Shown piece after piece: positions 28,695-36,999 of a stretch of 52,171 bases of DNA. Origin of the DNA: JAFNAG01 sp963824985 (lineage in GTDB: Bacteria > Acidobacteriota > UBA6911); the NCBI GenBank assembly GCA_963824985.1, contig CAWGRQ010000051.1, positions 1-52,171 on the forward strand, written 5' to 3'. The notes beneath the pieces were generated by a model. The model was not told the origin of the DNA. It made no database searches and saw nothing but the letters and a program-made list of their open reading frames with translations. The number at the start of each line of letters is the position of its first letter. Within the stretch, counting starts at the first letter, position 1. Both the position numbers and the translations under genes were made by a program.

Positions 28695-28712
28695 TCATTC
28701 TTGCTAGAATGA
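28695..28712. promoter_or_regulatory. candidate operator: 7-bp inverted repeat
   Basis: TCATTCT (28695-28701) and AGAATGA (28706-28712) around TGCT, about 90 bases upstream of the zinc-ribbon gene. The TAGAAT inside could be a -10 box. Confidence 0.3.
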
Positions 28713-28799
28713 GAAAAGCAAAAGGTGGAAACAGATGTGGCCCCAGGTCGTTAATCTTTCTACTTTTTCGTCGATGATGAGTAAACCCGGAGGTGTCTG

Positions 28800-29189
28800 A
28801 TGCCGTTTTGCCCAAGTTGCCGCTGCGAGTACCGAATGGGATTCATACGCTGCAACGACTGCGGCGTCGAACTGGTCGACTCATTGCCCGCGGAGACCCG
28901 TGAGTCCCCTGATATCGGTGAACTTGAGCTGGTCGAACTGTCGTCCTTTCCCAATCCCATGGAAGCCCAGATGATTCAGGAATTGCTGAAAAACAATGGC
29001 ATTGAAGCAATTCTACAAAGTGATTTCAATGCCGGAGCAGGACCCTATACCGCCAGCCCAAATGCTTTGCTCGTCCGCAAGACCGATTTCTTGAGGGCTC
29101 GAGAAATTTATGAGGAATACTTCGAACGGGATCGAGCTGAGTTATCGCCAGATCAAGAGTCAGACAGTACTGAAGAGACAGATCACTGA
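28800..29189 (+). CDS. zinc-ribbon protein with DUF2007-type domain
   Basis: 129 aa. The N-terminal zinc ribbon (CPSCRCEYRMGFIRCNDC; four cysteines) is followed by a DUF2007-like alpha/beta domain: ELVELSSFPNPMEAQMIQELLKNNGIEA, NALLVRKTDFLRAREI. The acidic C-terminal tail is disordered. The ATG has GGAGGT five bases upstream. Proteins of this kind are annotated as putative signal-transducing proteins; the partner is unknown. It stands alone. Confidence 0.8.
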   Translation: MPFCPSCRCEYRMGFIRCNDCGVELVDSLPAETRESPDIGELELVELSSFPNPMEAQMIQELLKNNGIEAILQSDFNAGAGPYTASPNALLVRKTDFLRAREIYEEYFERDRAELSPDQESDSTEETDH

Positions 29190-29331
29190 GCCGGATCTCG
29201 CGTTGCAGCGTTCAATTGCCCGGTTTCCCCACTTTTCGCCCCCTGATCCAACACAGCGGGTCCGTAACTTCCCGGATCGCGACTTCGTGGGAGTTTCGCG
29301 AATTTGCGTTAGATAGTTAGGGAAAAGAGCT

Positions 29332-29739
29332 TCAGTTTTCGACTGGCAACATCCAGCGCCATAAAATGGACTCGAACCGATTGAGATCCTCATGCCGGAG
29401 ATGCCGTAACGCAATTCGAAGCCTGTTTTGGCTGAAATTGTTCGGCTGGTAACCCCTCGCCCCCGCATAATACTTCTGTAAGACCGGCAAGGCGCGTGGA
29501 TCGTCAAGCTGGCCCAACGTCCAGACGGCGTCATTTCTGTCCGGTAGATAGCATGATTCGCACTCTACCATCGCTATAAGGGCTTCGACTCGCTTGCCGT
29601 GAAAATATGACTGTGCTTTTTGACTGTAGGCTCTTATTCCCGAACCGATCGACAACTCGGCGATGGCAATCATGGTGAACAGCACCGGCGCGAGGATCAC
29701 AAAGACTCCGATTGTGCACTTTACCCAATTGTGTCGCAT
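29332..29739 (-). CDS. hypothetical membrane-anchored protein with HEAT-like segment
   Basis: 135 aa from the ATG at 29739, chosen because it follows AGGGGA and starts directly with the membrane helix (VKCTIGVFVILAPVLFTMIAIAEL). Longer starts up to 29958 add low-complexity residues. After the helix come a cytoplasmic or periplasmic region with one cysteine pair (CESC) and a HEAT-like hairpin (DAVWTLGQLDDPRALPVLQKYY). No catalytic motif. Family not recognised. It ends about 140 bases after the zinc-ribbon gene stop, convergent with it. Confidence 0.6.
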   Translation of the reverse strand: MRHNWVKCTIGVFVILAPVLFTMIAIAELSIGSGIRAYSQKAQSYFHGKRVEALIAMVECESCYLPDRNDAVWTLGQLDDPRALPVLQKYYAGARGYQPNNFSQNRLRIALRHLRHEDLNRFESILWRWMLPVEN

Positions 29740-30146
29740 GATTGTCCCCTGCTGATGCTGCGCATGCAACCTGCAGTGTGTCTCGCGAAATGTATTCCGA
29801 GCACCTGTGGATTTCCCCATTATAATCCGCTGTTGCAGCCGCGAATAGCTGAATTTGACGCACTTGTAGAAATCTCTGGCTCTCACGCTTGGGCACGTGA
29901 ACGATAAACGGCGTTTACGCCCATAATGGTGGAAGTTCTGTTCTCCCTGTTTATCCATCGAATGCGGCCGCAGTCAGGCAGTTTATTTCGCCTATCCATC
30001 ACAATGGGAGCAAGACCCTCGTCCGCACGCCGCCCGACCGCGAACCGTAGCGGAGTTCCGTGCGATTCTGATCCGCACCCGATCCGCAATTCTATTGATG
30101 AAGGCGTATCTGCGACATCCGGCACCGTTTTGGGGCCGGCTCCTTA
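29740..30146. other. about 400 bases without a supported gene
   Basis: Holds only short frames. A TATAAT on the minus strand (complement of 29819-29824) could belong to the promoter of the leftward hypothetical gene, but no good -35 box is seen. Confidence 0.4.
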
Positions 30147-30767
30147 TAAGCATTTCTATCCTGGAGGGCAAGAGGAAAGAGGGTGAGAAGGGGGTGAGAA
30201 GGGGGATGGCAGGAGGAAAACCGGGCGGAAGACACGGGGCAGACAGCGCATTACCGCGCTCCTGCCCTGAAAATCCGCTTTGCCAGCCCGGTAATGCGCT
30301 GCCTGCCCCGTGTGCCGGGCGCCGGAGCGCCGGCCGCAGACGAGACCTGGGCAGACCTCAACCGGACGGCCCATGGGCCGGGCTTCGGGATCGCCGATGC
30401 AACCTAATGGAGAGCGCGGAACCGGGAGAGGGGAGGAGCGCGAGATTCGAAAGGGTCTTCCGTCCTGCAGCGATCGCTCTGTCGATGGCGCAGGATGCGG
30501 TCGACGACACGGGGATCGGTAATAAAGGAGACGATGCGCATGCGGGTGCCGCAGGCGCCGCAAGTCAGAGGGTCGGCCTCGAATATTTTCCGGACCAGAC
30601 GAGCCCACGTGCTGCGGGCCTCCCTGGAGAAATCGGAATTGTTCCGGGGCTCGGACGCGGGAGCGCCAACGGCGGCGGAGTCGGCTTGTCCGTTGTCACA
30701 GACGATTCTGCCCCGGTTGGAGTAGGCGCCGTAGAATCGCTGACCATGGCTTCCCGGGTCGGAACCC
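30147..30767 (-). mobile_element. partial second copy of the IS91-family element (3' part)
   Basis: The region 30501-30767 matches 13457-13717 nearly base for base. The outer end at 30147 shares ATAAGCATTTCT plus the following A/G-rich stretch with 13200. The interior between them is diverged. The two copies thus define one common end. The 5' part of the element, including the HUH motif, is missing. Confidence 0.7.
30234..30314. repeat. 25-bp inverted repeat inside the IS91 end
   Basis: 30234-30258 and 30290-30314 are complementary at 24 of 25 positions (ACACGGGGCAG...CTGCCCCGTGT). They lie just downstream of the transposase fragment, about 90 bases from the inferred element end. In the other copy this position is not conserved, so the hairpin may be an added element. 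Confidence 0.6.
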
Positions 30768-30973
30768 TCAACCTCCCGGTTTTGACCTGCAAAAGACGGT
30801 TCGGAGCCGGGGAACACTTTGGCCGCTTTTGCCCGCCGGATACGGTCGTACCGGGAGACAGTCTCGCGACGGACCCCGGTTTCAGCTTCGATGCGCCGAT
30901 AGGTCCAGCCGAGTTCAAGAAGAGCGTTAACTTGTTGTAGTTTCGTGTTTTTCAAGTAGTTCGGCACCTGCAT
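30404..30973 (-). pseudogene. chimeric frame: IS21 IstA N-terminus joined to IS91 transposase C-terminus
   Basis: A single open frame of 189 codons. Residues 1-60 (MQVPNYLKNTKLQQVNALL...GWTYRRIEAETGVRRETVSRY) are the helix-turn-helix start of an IS21 IstA transposase. After about residue 68 the frame continues as the last part of an IS91-type transposase (DPGSHGQRFYGAYSNRGRI...IFEADPLTCGACGTRM). The junction near 30767 is in frame. The product would bind DNA through the IstA HTH and carry the IS91 zinc-binding tail, with no catalytic domain. It is most likely a by-product of insertion, but it is intact enough to be made. Confidence 0.75.
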
Positions 30974-31072
30974 CCTCCGTCATCGAAATGACAGAGGATA
31001 CGTGAAAGCCGCTACTTGACGTGGCCGGTTTTCAAGCGTTCGGTCGTGGCCGGTTTTGGGTGTTCGCTAACA
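30768..31072 (-). mobile_element. left end of an IS21-family element (truncated)
   Basis: On the minus strand the end begins TGTTAGCGAACA (complement of 31061-31072) and is followed by two copies of AAAACCGGCCAC (complement of 31046-31057 and 31021-31032), the multiple terminal repeats typical of IS21. Then comes the IstA start codon at 30973. The element is cut at 30767 by IS91-derived sequence. Confidence 0.75.
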
Positions 31073-31191
31073 GCTTACGATCAGGAGCGCCGCAAATCAG
31101 CAGGGCTGTATAAGCGCATTGTGAATTCCAAGGGGTATCGATTAAATGCCGCTCATACGCCAACACGTGCCCGACTGAGATTGATATAACC

Positions 31192-31296
31192 GTGCCTTCC
31201 TATCGTATCTGGCGCACCTCGCGTCGGAAAGGCAACGAGATCACGGTTGTGCTGAACTGCTTCGACGAATTGAAGCGCAAGCTGCAGGAAAAGTGA
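31192..31296 (+). pseudogene. 3' remnant of a TolB/PD40- or kinase-like gene
   Basis: The last codons read EITVVLNCFDELKRKLQEK and a stop. A 'TVV.NWF.EL' ending closes many acidobacterial PD40/beta-propeller proteins and protein kinases. The upstream sequence is lost at the IS21 end. Thirty-four codons at most. Confidence 0.4.
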
Positions 31297-31412
31297 GGAG
31301 GCATCCTCAGGGCATTGAAGAACGTACCACGCATAGCGGCGGCACTCGTGAGGAAGCCGGCCGTCGATTTTGTGCGCACGGCGTTTCGCGGATGGAGTAT
31401 GCAAGTCCTACG

Positions 31413-32564
31413 CTAGTACCCCAGCCAGTTAAAAGGCGAGACCGTGTCTCCGATCAACCATGGCGCGGCCTGACGCGCGACCCCCTCGAACCTGTCCCCA
31501 GAACTCAAAAGAACATATCCGGTTTTCTGATCGACGAAATACGCGGCATAGTTTTCGAAACCGGGCTCAGCACCGACATGGAAGTAGGCGTTGCCATAGG
31601 TGCTTCGGAATGCGCCCCAACCCAGCGCCCAAGCCAATCCCTCGTACCGGTTCCCTTCCGGACTTTCCGAGCTTTGCGCGCCAAACAGGCCGCGCGCGGA
31701 AATAGTGACTTGTGATCTCAACATCATGGCAAATGTGGCCTGCCGGAGGCCATTCCCTTTCATGGCCGCCAGCAGGAAGCGAGCGTAATCAGCAGCTGTT
31801 GTCAGCAACGAGCCGGCGGCATTGGCCTCGGTCCGGATCTTTTCCCGAAATACCGGGGGAATGCCCTCGAGGTCCACGGCAACGGCGCCGTCAAATCGAG
31901 GCTGCCACACGTAGCTGCTGCGCCCCATTCCCAGGGGAATGAACACTTTTTCTCGTGCAAGATCTTCGAGTCCTCTGCCGGTAAGGCTCTCGACGATGAA
32001 CTGGAGATAGCAGTAGCCTTCGCCCGAGTAGCTGAAACGGGCGCCCGGGTTGAACAGGATGGTCAGCTTCTTGTCTGGATTCTGCCATCTCCAGTTTGGA
32101 AATCCTGTGGTGTGGCTCAGCACCATGCGTGCCGTGATCGCACGCCAACGCGTCTCCCTTGCCAAGTCCGAGTAGCCGGGGTACTCAGGGAGCGGTTTGC
32201 TCAGGTATTCACAGAGGGGCCGGTCTAGATCCAAGACCATTTCATCTGCCAACTTCAGCACGAGATAAGCAAACACAGGCTTGCTCAGGGAAGCAGCCCG
32301 GAACACTGTTTCAGGGCTTGCTGATGTCTTGCTGCCGACTTTGAGAACGCCGACGGCGTGGTTGTATACGACCCGGTCATTCTGAACCACGGCTGCGGCC
32401 GCGGCTGTGACGCCGGGGATGGCAAGCGCGCGGCCGAGCACTGAATCCAGTTGCCCGCCGGAAACGACCGTCCCGTCGAGGTGCCTTATCTGAACGGGTG
32501 ATTGGCGCGGGAAATGGGGCATGGCAAACACCATCGCTGCCAAGAGTACTGGCACTCGATTCAT
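31413..32564 (-). CDS. exported serine hydrolase of the beta-lactamase (class C/PBP4*-like) family
   Basis: 383 aa with a short signal peptide (MNRVPVLLAAMVFAMPHF). Catalytic motifs: SLSK in VFRAASLSKPVF, the YSG variant of Y-x-N in GARFSYSGEGY, and H-x-G as YFHVGAEPG. SHTTGFPNW near the middle is a typical family string. The substrate is unknown; such enzymes act as D-aminopeptidases, esterases or peptidases of cell-wall fragments. Its start overlaps the stop of the ankyrin-PD40 gene by four bases (ATGA), so the two are one translationally coupled operon. Confidence 0.9.
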   Translation of the reverse strand: MNRVPVLLAAMVFAMPHFPRQSPVQIRHLDGTVVSGGQLDSVLGRALAIPGVTAAAAAVVQNDRVVYNHAVGVLKVGSKTSASPETVFRAASLSKPVFAYLVLKLADEMVLDLDRPLCEYLSKPLPEYPGYSDLARETRWRAITARMVLSHTTGFPNWRWQNPDKKLTILFNPGARFSYSGEGYCYLQFIVESLTGRGLEDLAREKVFIPLGMGRSSYVWQPRFDGAVAVDLEGIPPVFREKIRTEANAAGSLLTTAADYARFLLAAMKGNGLRQATFAMMLRSQVTISARGLFGAQSSESPEGNRYEGLAWALGWGAFRSTYGNAYFHVGAEPGFENYAAYFVDQKTGYVLLSSGDRFEGVARQAAPWLIGDTVSPFNWLGY

Positions 32565-34135
32565 GACTGCCTCCTTTGCTTTTTCGGATTGAAATTCTGG
32601 ATCACATCGGCAAGAACCCAGTAAATGTCGCGTACTCCCGCTTTGGAGCTGGTGAAAAATAAATACTTCTTGTCCGCCGAAATCATGGGCGCAAATTCCT
32701 CAGCCGGAGTGTTGATTCTCTTGCCCATATTCTGAGGGCACGACCAGGAGCCGTCGGCTTGGCGGAGGCTGATATAGAGGTCGGCGCCGCCGAATCCGCC
32801 CGGGCGGTCGGACGAAAAAATGAGATAACTTTCGTCCGAGGCGATGAACGGGTCAAAATCGCTGGAGGCGCTATTGACCGTTGGACCGAGGCTGTGTGGA
32901 CGAACCCCAGATTTCGGATCGACGCAGTATAGATCGTTGGTCCCGCCCTCACGGGTGGATGAAAAATAGAGCATGCCCGAAAGAGCGAGGGTTGGGTAAT
33001 AGTCGTCCAGCGCCGAATTGATATTATTCCCGAGGTTCCGGGCCTCTCCCCACCCGCCGGCATTTCTCACAATGACATAAATGTCGCTGTCACGACGATT
33101 TTCATCCCTGTCCGGCGCAGGACGGTCGGAGCAGAAATACAGCTGGTTACCATTGAATGACATGAACATATCCACGTCGTTGTATTTGCCGGAAAACGGG
33201 GCGATCGCGGGCATTGTCCATCCCCCGGCAGCCTGCCTCATGAACATAATCCGGGATAGCTGCCCTAACTCCGATTCCGAAAAATAGAATTCCGATCCAT
33301 CGGGAGAACATACGGCATTGACTTGATCTTTCTCCGTCGAGACAATCCCGGGAGCGAACATTTTGGGATCAGCCTCCGGGGCCGGCAGCCCAAAATAGGC
33401 GCCCTGCATGCCGGGCAAAGGTAATGCAGTATCTTTGGCCCCACGATCTTTGAGGTATTGAATGATTTCCCCTATGTTTTCCCGTTTCGCTGCGGACAAG
33501 GGGGTTGTCCCTCTCTTATTAGTGACGTTGATATTTGCGCCCTTCTCCGCCAGGAACCGTACCATCGGCTCGGAACCGGCAAGCACCGCAAGGAGGAGAG
33601 GCGTGTTTCCCTGGGAGTCCTGGACGTTGACATTCAATTTCCTGGACAGCAGGAGTTCGGCTATCTTGGGCTGCCGGCCTTGGACTGCCAAGTGCAGCAC
33701 CGTCATGCCATTGAACATCCGGGCTTGAGGGTCCGCACCCTTGCCCAGGAGCAGGTTGGCCAGCTCATCCTCGCCGCTTCGGGCGGCAAAATGGAGCGGT
33801 GCGGCCCCATAGCGGTCGCGGGCATTGACATTTGCACCCAGCGCGAGCAGCAGCCCCGCCATTTCTTTTTTTCCCCCCAGGCACGCCCAATGAAGAGGAG
33901 TCCCTCCCTCTTCATCTTCGGCATTCACCAATCCTGGTTGCTTTGTAAGCAAGGCCTTGACCCGTGCCAGATCGCCGCTGCGAGCGTCATCATGGATTTC
34001 ACCATCCCCGAGCCCAAAAGCAACAATGCCGGCTGCAAGCCCTCCAATGAGCACCGGCGCCAGGAGCAAGCTCGTCTTCCTCCAGCGCTCAATAGCGCTC
34101 AGGAGCACATAAAACAAAACGTTCAGGTTTCCCAT
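32561..34135 (-). CDS. ankyrin-repeat protein with C-terminal PD40/WD40-like propeller
   Basis: 524 aa. An N-terminal membrane helix (about residues 22-42, LLLAPVLIGGLAAGIVAFGL) is followed by five or six ankyrin repeats (about 50-230; GGTPLHWACLGGKKEMAGLLLALGANVN and similar). The last 270 residues form a PD40-type beta-propeller (INAVCSPDGSEFYFS-like blades, SYLIFSSDRPGGFGGADLYIS). The PD40 part resembles the OmpA-linked TolB-like proteins. GGAGG precedes the ATG at 34135. The topology suggests an inner-membrane anchor with the repeats in the periplasm. First gene of an operon with the serine hydrolase; divergent from the LuxR-type regulator. Confidence 0.85.
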   Translation of the reverse strand: MGNLNVLFYVLLSAIERWRKTSLLLAPVLIGGLAAGIVAFGLGDGEIHDDARSGDLARVKALLTKQPGLVNAEDEEGGTPLHWACLGGKKEMAGLLLALGANVNARDRYGAAPLHFAARSGEDELANLLLGKGADPQARMFNGMTVLHLAVQGRQPKIAELLLSRKLNVNVQDSQGNTPLLLAVLAGSEPMVRFLAEKGANINVTNKRGTTPLSAAKRENIGEIIQYLKDRGAKDTALPLPGMQGAYFGLPAPEADPKMFAPGIVSTEKDQVNAVCSPDGSEFYFSESELGQLSRIMFMRQAAGGWTMPAIAPFSGKYNDVDMFMSFNGNQLYFCSDRPAPDRDENRRDSDIYVIVRNAGGWGEARNLGNNINSALDDYYPTLALSGMLYFSSTREGGTNDLYCVDPKSGVRPHSLGPTVNSASSDFDPFIASDESYLIFSSDRPGGFGGADLYISLRQADGSWSCPQNMGKRINTPAEEFAPMISADKKYLFFTSSKAGVRDIYWVLADVIQNFNPKKQRRQS

Positions 34136-34213
34136 GGTCGTGCCTCCGTCTATCAGGAATCAGGGCGAATTCACATTTCAATCGGAGGATAGAAAACGAG
34201 ATGTACGCTGTAA

Positions 34214-34254
34214 ATAGAACTTAGGTTTGAATTTGCAGCATAGAACTTTGGTTT
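34214..34254. promoter_or_regulatory. tandem 15-bp direct repeat in the divergent promoter region
   Basis: ATAGAACTTAGGTTT (34214-34228) and ATAGAACTTTGGTTT (34240-34254) match at 14 of 15 positions with a period of 26 bases (about two and a half turns). They lie in the 195-base space between the divergent ankyrin-PD40 operon and the LuxR-type regulator gene, so they are natural candidate sites for that regulator. Confidence 0.5.
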
Positions 34255-34330
34255 CATGCTCTTAAAAGGGATGAAATTCCTTATTTTGATGATATAAAAA
34301 ACCTGCGGGTGGGTGGCATGCAGGGAGGCT

Positions 34331-35296
34331 ATGGATCATTCGTTCTTTTTCATCTACATTCTGTCTCTGGTCATCGCCGCGTCAGCCCTGGTGACGTCGT
34401 TTTGGCTGAAGTCTCGGTATCCTTGGCCCCCTTTATCGGATTGGTTCTATTACCTCCTCTTTTTTTACCTGATGGTGATCGCCAACACCACCATGGTTCA
34501 GCTGGCCTGGGAGGTGCTTCCCCTGGATTCGGCCGGACAGGAAAAGGTGCTGCATCTGATGCACACATTTCTTGCCCAGCCCTGTTTTGTCATCTCACTT
34601 TATATGTTTATTCGTTTTGCCCTGATCTTGTTGCGCCGGGATCGGCCCCGGCTTTTCGCGCCGGCTTACTTCGGTTTCTGGGGGTTGTTTTTTGCGGTCA
34701 CGCTGGCATTGACTTTTCAGTATTTCAACACGGGCGACCAGCTCCTGTTGAGATCCATTTACGATTATGCCGATCTCGCGGTGTCCGCGGCCTGGCTCTT
34801 GATCAGCCTATTCCTCGTTTACCGGGCGAAGAGCCTGCAAGATAAAGAGGAGGCGCTCGTTGTCAGTCAATTTGGCTGGCTTTTCACAATCAGTCTGGGC
34901 TTATATGATATCTTGCTGATACTGCCCTTAAACGCTGCAATCCTTCTGACAGCCCGTTTCCTTTACAATCTTCCTCCCCTCGTGCTTCTGGTTTGGCATG
35001 TCAGCCGGCGCTCCCATCCAGAGATGACGGAGGCTTGCAGATCGAACTTGGCGGATCAGCTCTTCAGCCGATACAACGTCACGGAGCGCGAACGAGAGGT
35101 TGTACGGCTGCTCTGCCAGGGGAAAAGCAACAAGGAGATCGGCAACGCGCTTTTTATTTCTCTTCAGACGGTCAAACACCACATCCACAGTGTGTACCGA
35201 AAAATGGGGGTAGGCAATCGCGTGCAACTGGCAAACCGGATCCGGGAGGCTTCGCCCGTCCTGGTTTCGCGGCAGTCAGGCTCGAATCGCTCGTAG
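34331..35296 (+). CDS. LuxR-family transcriptional regulator with multi-helix membrane sensor
   Basis: About 321 aa. The first 230 residues form about seven hydrophobic helices, an integral membrane input module with no known ligand site. The last 65 residues are a LuxR-type HTH: YNVTEREREVVRLLCQGKSNKEIGNALFISLQTVKHHIHSVYRKMG. The ATG at 34331 follows AGGGAGG with only two bases between; the GTG at 34313 is an alternative. Membrane-tethered LuxR regulators of this layout are poorly studied. The divergent operon and tandem repeat suggest that it controls the ankyrin-PD40/serine-hydrolase pair. Confidence 0.85.
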   Translation: MDHSFFFIYILSLVIAASALVTSFWLKSRYPWPPLSDWFYYLLFFYLMVIANTTMVQLAWEVLPLDSAGQEKVLHLMHTFLAQPCFVISLYMFIRFALILLRRDRPRLFAPAYFGFWGLFFAVTLALTFQYFNTGDQLLLRSIYDYADLAVSAAWLLISLFLVYRAKSLQDKEEALVVSQFGWLFTISLGLYDILLILPLNAAILLTARFLYNLPPLVLLVWHVSRRSHPEMTEACRSNLADQLFSRYNVTEREREVVRLLCQGKSNKEIGNALFISLQTVKHHIHSVYRKMGVGNRVQLANRIREASPVLVSRQSGSNRS

Positions 35297-35321
35297 CCCA
35301 ACGGCTGGGATATTGCAATAA

Positions 35322-35492
35322 AGCAGGGGTGTGCCGGAAGGCCTCATCCGGCAGCCCGGTCCCAGTGTTTCGGGCGTCTCGAATTGGGGCGCAATGGTGG
35401 TAGTCAACCTATGGCCCCTTGTCGGAAACGGACCGGGGCAAGAGCAACATCCTCGCCGGAAGGCGGGCCGCGAAATTTCGGCATCTTATTCC
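35322..35492 (+). ncRNA. structured-RNA-like element, copy A (HEARO/omega-RNA-like candidate)
   Basis: Shares about 170 bases with 37000-37172, including 47 identical bases (GTAGTCAACCTATGGCCCC onward). It does not keep a common reading frame. Possible stems: GCCGGA...TCCGGC near the 5' end; GCCCC (35414-35418) with GGGGC (35435-35439) closing a GGAAAC loop; and CGCC-GGAA-GGCG, a GNRA-type tetraloop hairpin. The same GCCCC can pair instead with GGGGC just upstream, so two folds compete. The order AACCU...GGAAAC recalls the HEARO RNA of IscB elements, from memory only. No IscB gene is near. Confidence 0.45.
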
Positions 35493-35525
35493 TCCTTCCG
35501 ATGACGACCTGGGGACATCATCGGA

Positions 35526-35711
35526 GTGAACATCCGCTCGCATTTTTCCCGGTTTGATCTCGGTCTGGCCAAGGGGATCCAGTTTCAAAGCTTATTGTTC
35601 GTGCAGAACGACTTGCGGAATTCCGGGGACTTCCACAATTTTTTCGTCCCCATGGGCGCGTACACCCCTCGCCAGTATCGTTTTCAGGAGCAGATCCTGC
35701 TTGTTTTCTGA
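35526..35711 (+). other. unassigned 61-codon frame
   Basis: Starts at a GTG and ends with YTPRQYRFQEQILLVF, an alternating pattern with a C-terminal Phe like the final strand of outer-membrane beta-barrels. It could be a receptor tail fragment. No start signal is convincing. Confidence 0.25.
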
Positions 35712-35867
35712 ATCAGCGGCCGAAGTCTTTCCTGATCTGATCCGAATAGCCTTTCAGTGGCTGCATTTTGAGCCGTGGGAGAGCCAAGGAAGAATCTTGG
35801 ACACCCATAAATTGAAGCAACCAGATCCGCATAAACGATGGGAGCAGGAAAGAGAAATCAGTGGGTG

Positions 35868-35934
35868 TCCACATTTTCCTTTTGTGCACTGTCTTTGCGT
35901 CCACATTTTCCTTGCAGGTATCCACATTTTCCTT
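35868..35934. repeat. three direct copies of TCCACATTTTCCTT
   Basis: Identical 14-mers at 35868-35881, 35900-35913 and 35921-35934. Multiple copies of an AAAATGTGGA-type motif are typical of IS21-family ends, and IS21 pieces lie at both sides of the region (30.8-31.1 and 37.9-38.2 kb). I infer a bare IS21 end; no terminal TGT was identified. Confidence 0.5.
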
Positions 35935-36103
35935 TACTACATTTTCAGCACCGCCAATCGCGAGTTGGTCGCGGCCGGGCTGCTGGCGGATCCCAAGGCT
36001 CCGGGCTGAATATTCAAGGGCTGTAATCCGATCAACGGCTCGCTGCACGTTGTGCAGCGGGTGTTTTGGACTGCGGGGCACCGGTTGTTGATTGGAGGCT
36101 GAG

Positions 36104-36646
36104 ATGACACGTGCCACACTTCGAACCCTCGTTCCTGCGATCGCGTTCGCGGCGTTCGCTGCCCTCGTCACCGGCCAGTCACCCTACGAGAAGGAGCTGG
36201 AGATCAGGACATCGAGGATTCCTCACGCCGGCAACGGCGTATTCACCAAGGTAGCCATCCCGAAGGGCGCCTACCTGGGGGCCTACACCGGGGAGTTCAT
36301 CACCGAAGAGGAGTTCCAGCGCCGGGCAGCGGCGGGCAAATGGCAGTACATGATGGGCTTGCTCGAGTGCGCCAAGCTGAACTCGGGCAGTCTGCTGACC
36401 ATCGACGGCATCAAGGGCAACGTCTTCACGAGAATGAACTATTCACCGCCAGAGTTCCAGAACGTGAAGTTCGAGAAGATTTGCGAAGCGCCGTTCGTTA
36501 AGATCGTGGCGTTGCGGGACATCTCCGTGGGCGAAGAGCTGTGGGTCGACTACGGCCCAAGGTACCGCTACGACTTCATGGAGGACCCGGCGGTGATCAA
36601 ATTCTTTGCCGACCTCCGTGCCGAGCGTTTGAAGAAGAAACCGTAG
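36104..36646 (+). CDS. exported SET-domain protein (putative protein-lysine methyltransferase)
   Basis: 180 aa from the ATG at 36104 with GGAGG six bases upstream. The N-terminus is a signal peptide (MTRATLRTLVPAIAFAAFAALVTGQ). The rest is a compact SET domain: GNGVFTKVAIPKGAYLGAYTGE (SET-I start), the cofactor strand GNVFTRMNYS in place of the NHS box, and GEELWVDYGPRY (the GEEL..DYG box with its tyrosine). Bacterial SET proteins are usually cytoplasmic, because S-adenosylmethionine is absent outside, so an exported copy is odd. The signal may be an uncleaved anchor, or the domain may have lost catalysis. Confidence 0.8.
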   Translation: MTRATLRTLVPAIAFAAFAALVTGQSPYEKELEIRTSRIPHAGNGVFTKVAIPKGAYLGAYTGEFITEEEFQRRAAAGKWQYMMGLLECAKLNSGSLLTIDGIKGNVFTRMNYSPPEFQNVKFEKICEAPFVKIVALRDISVGEELWVDYGPRYRYDFMEDPAVIKFFADLRAERLKKKP

Positions 36647-36673
36647 CGTCAAGCTTCCCGCCTATGGCAGTAC

Positions 36674-36814
36674 ATGTCCAACGTGGAGCCGACGCTTCCG
36701 GAGCTCGCGTTGCAGATTGGCATCGAGGTCAGCAAGCTGTTGCGGCACAAAGAACAACTGGAATTGGACGGATTACAGATCGGGCTACCGGCGCTCCGCG
36801 AAAACCCGAAATGA
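36674..36814 (+). pseudogene. 46-codon C-terminal-like remnant
   Basis: The frame MSNVEPTLPELALQIGIEVSKLLRHKEQLELDG... looks like genuine protein, and codons upstream of the ATG (ASRLWQY) continue the same style, so this is probably the tail of a lost gene. I do not recognise the family. Confidence 0.35.
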
Positions 36815-36999
36815 TCTCGGTATCCTAAAGGCCAGCCCAGTCGAAAAACATTTTTCTCTCGTTCCATCCCCGCATGAGTATCGACGTGCCCCCATTTCTC
36901 AGGGCTCTTTCTTCATCCCATCAGTGGGGACACCTGCGGTAGGAGCATTTTCGGTATTAGAACGTGTCCGACCGCAGCTAGGCAACGAGCTGCCATAAG

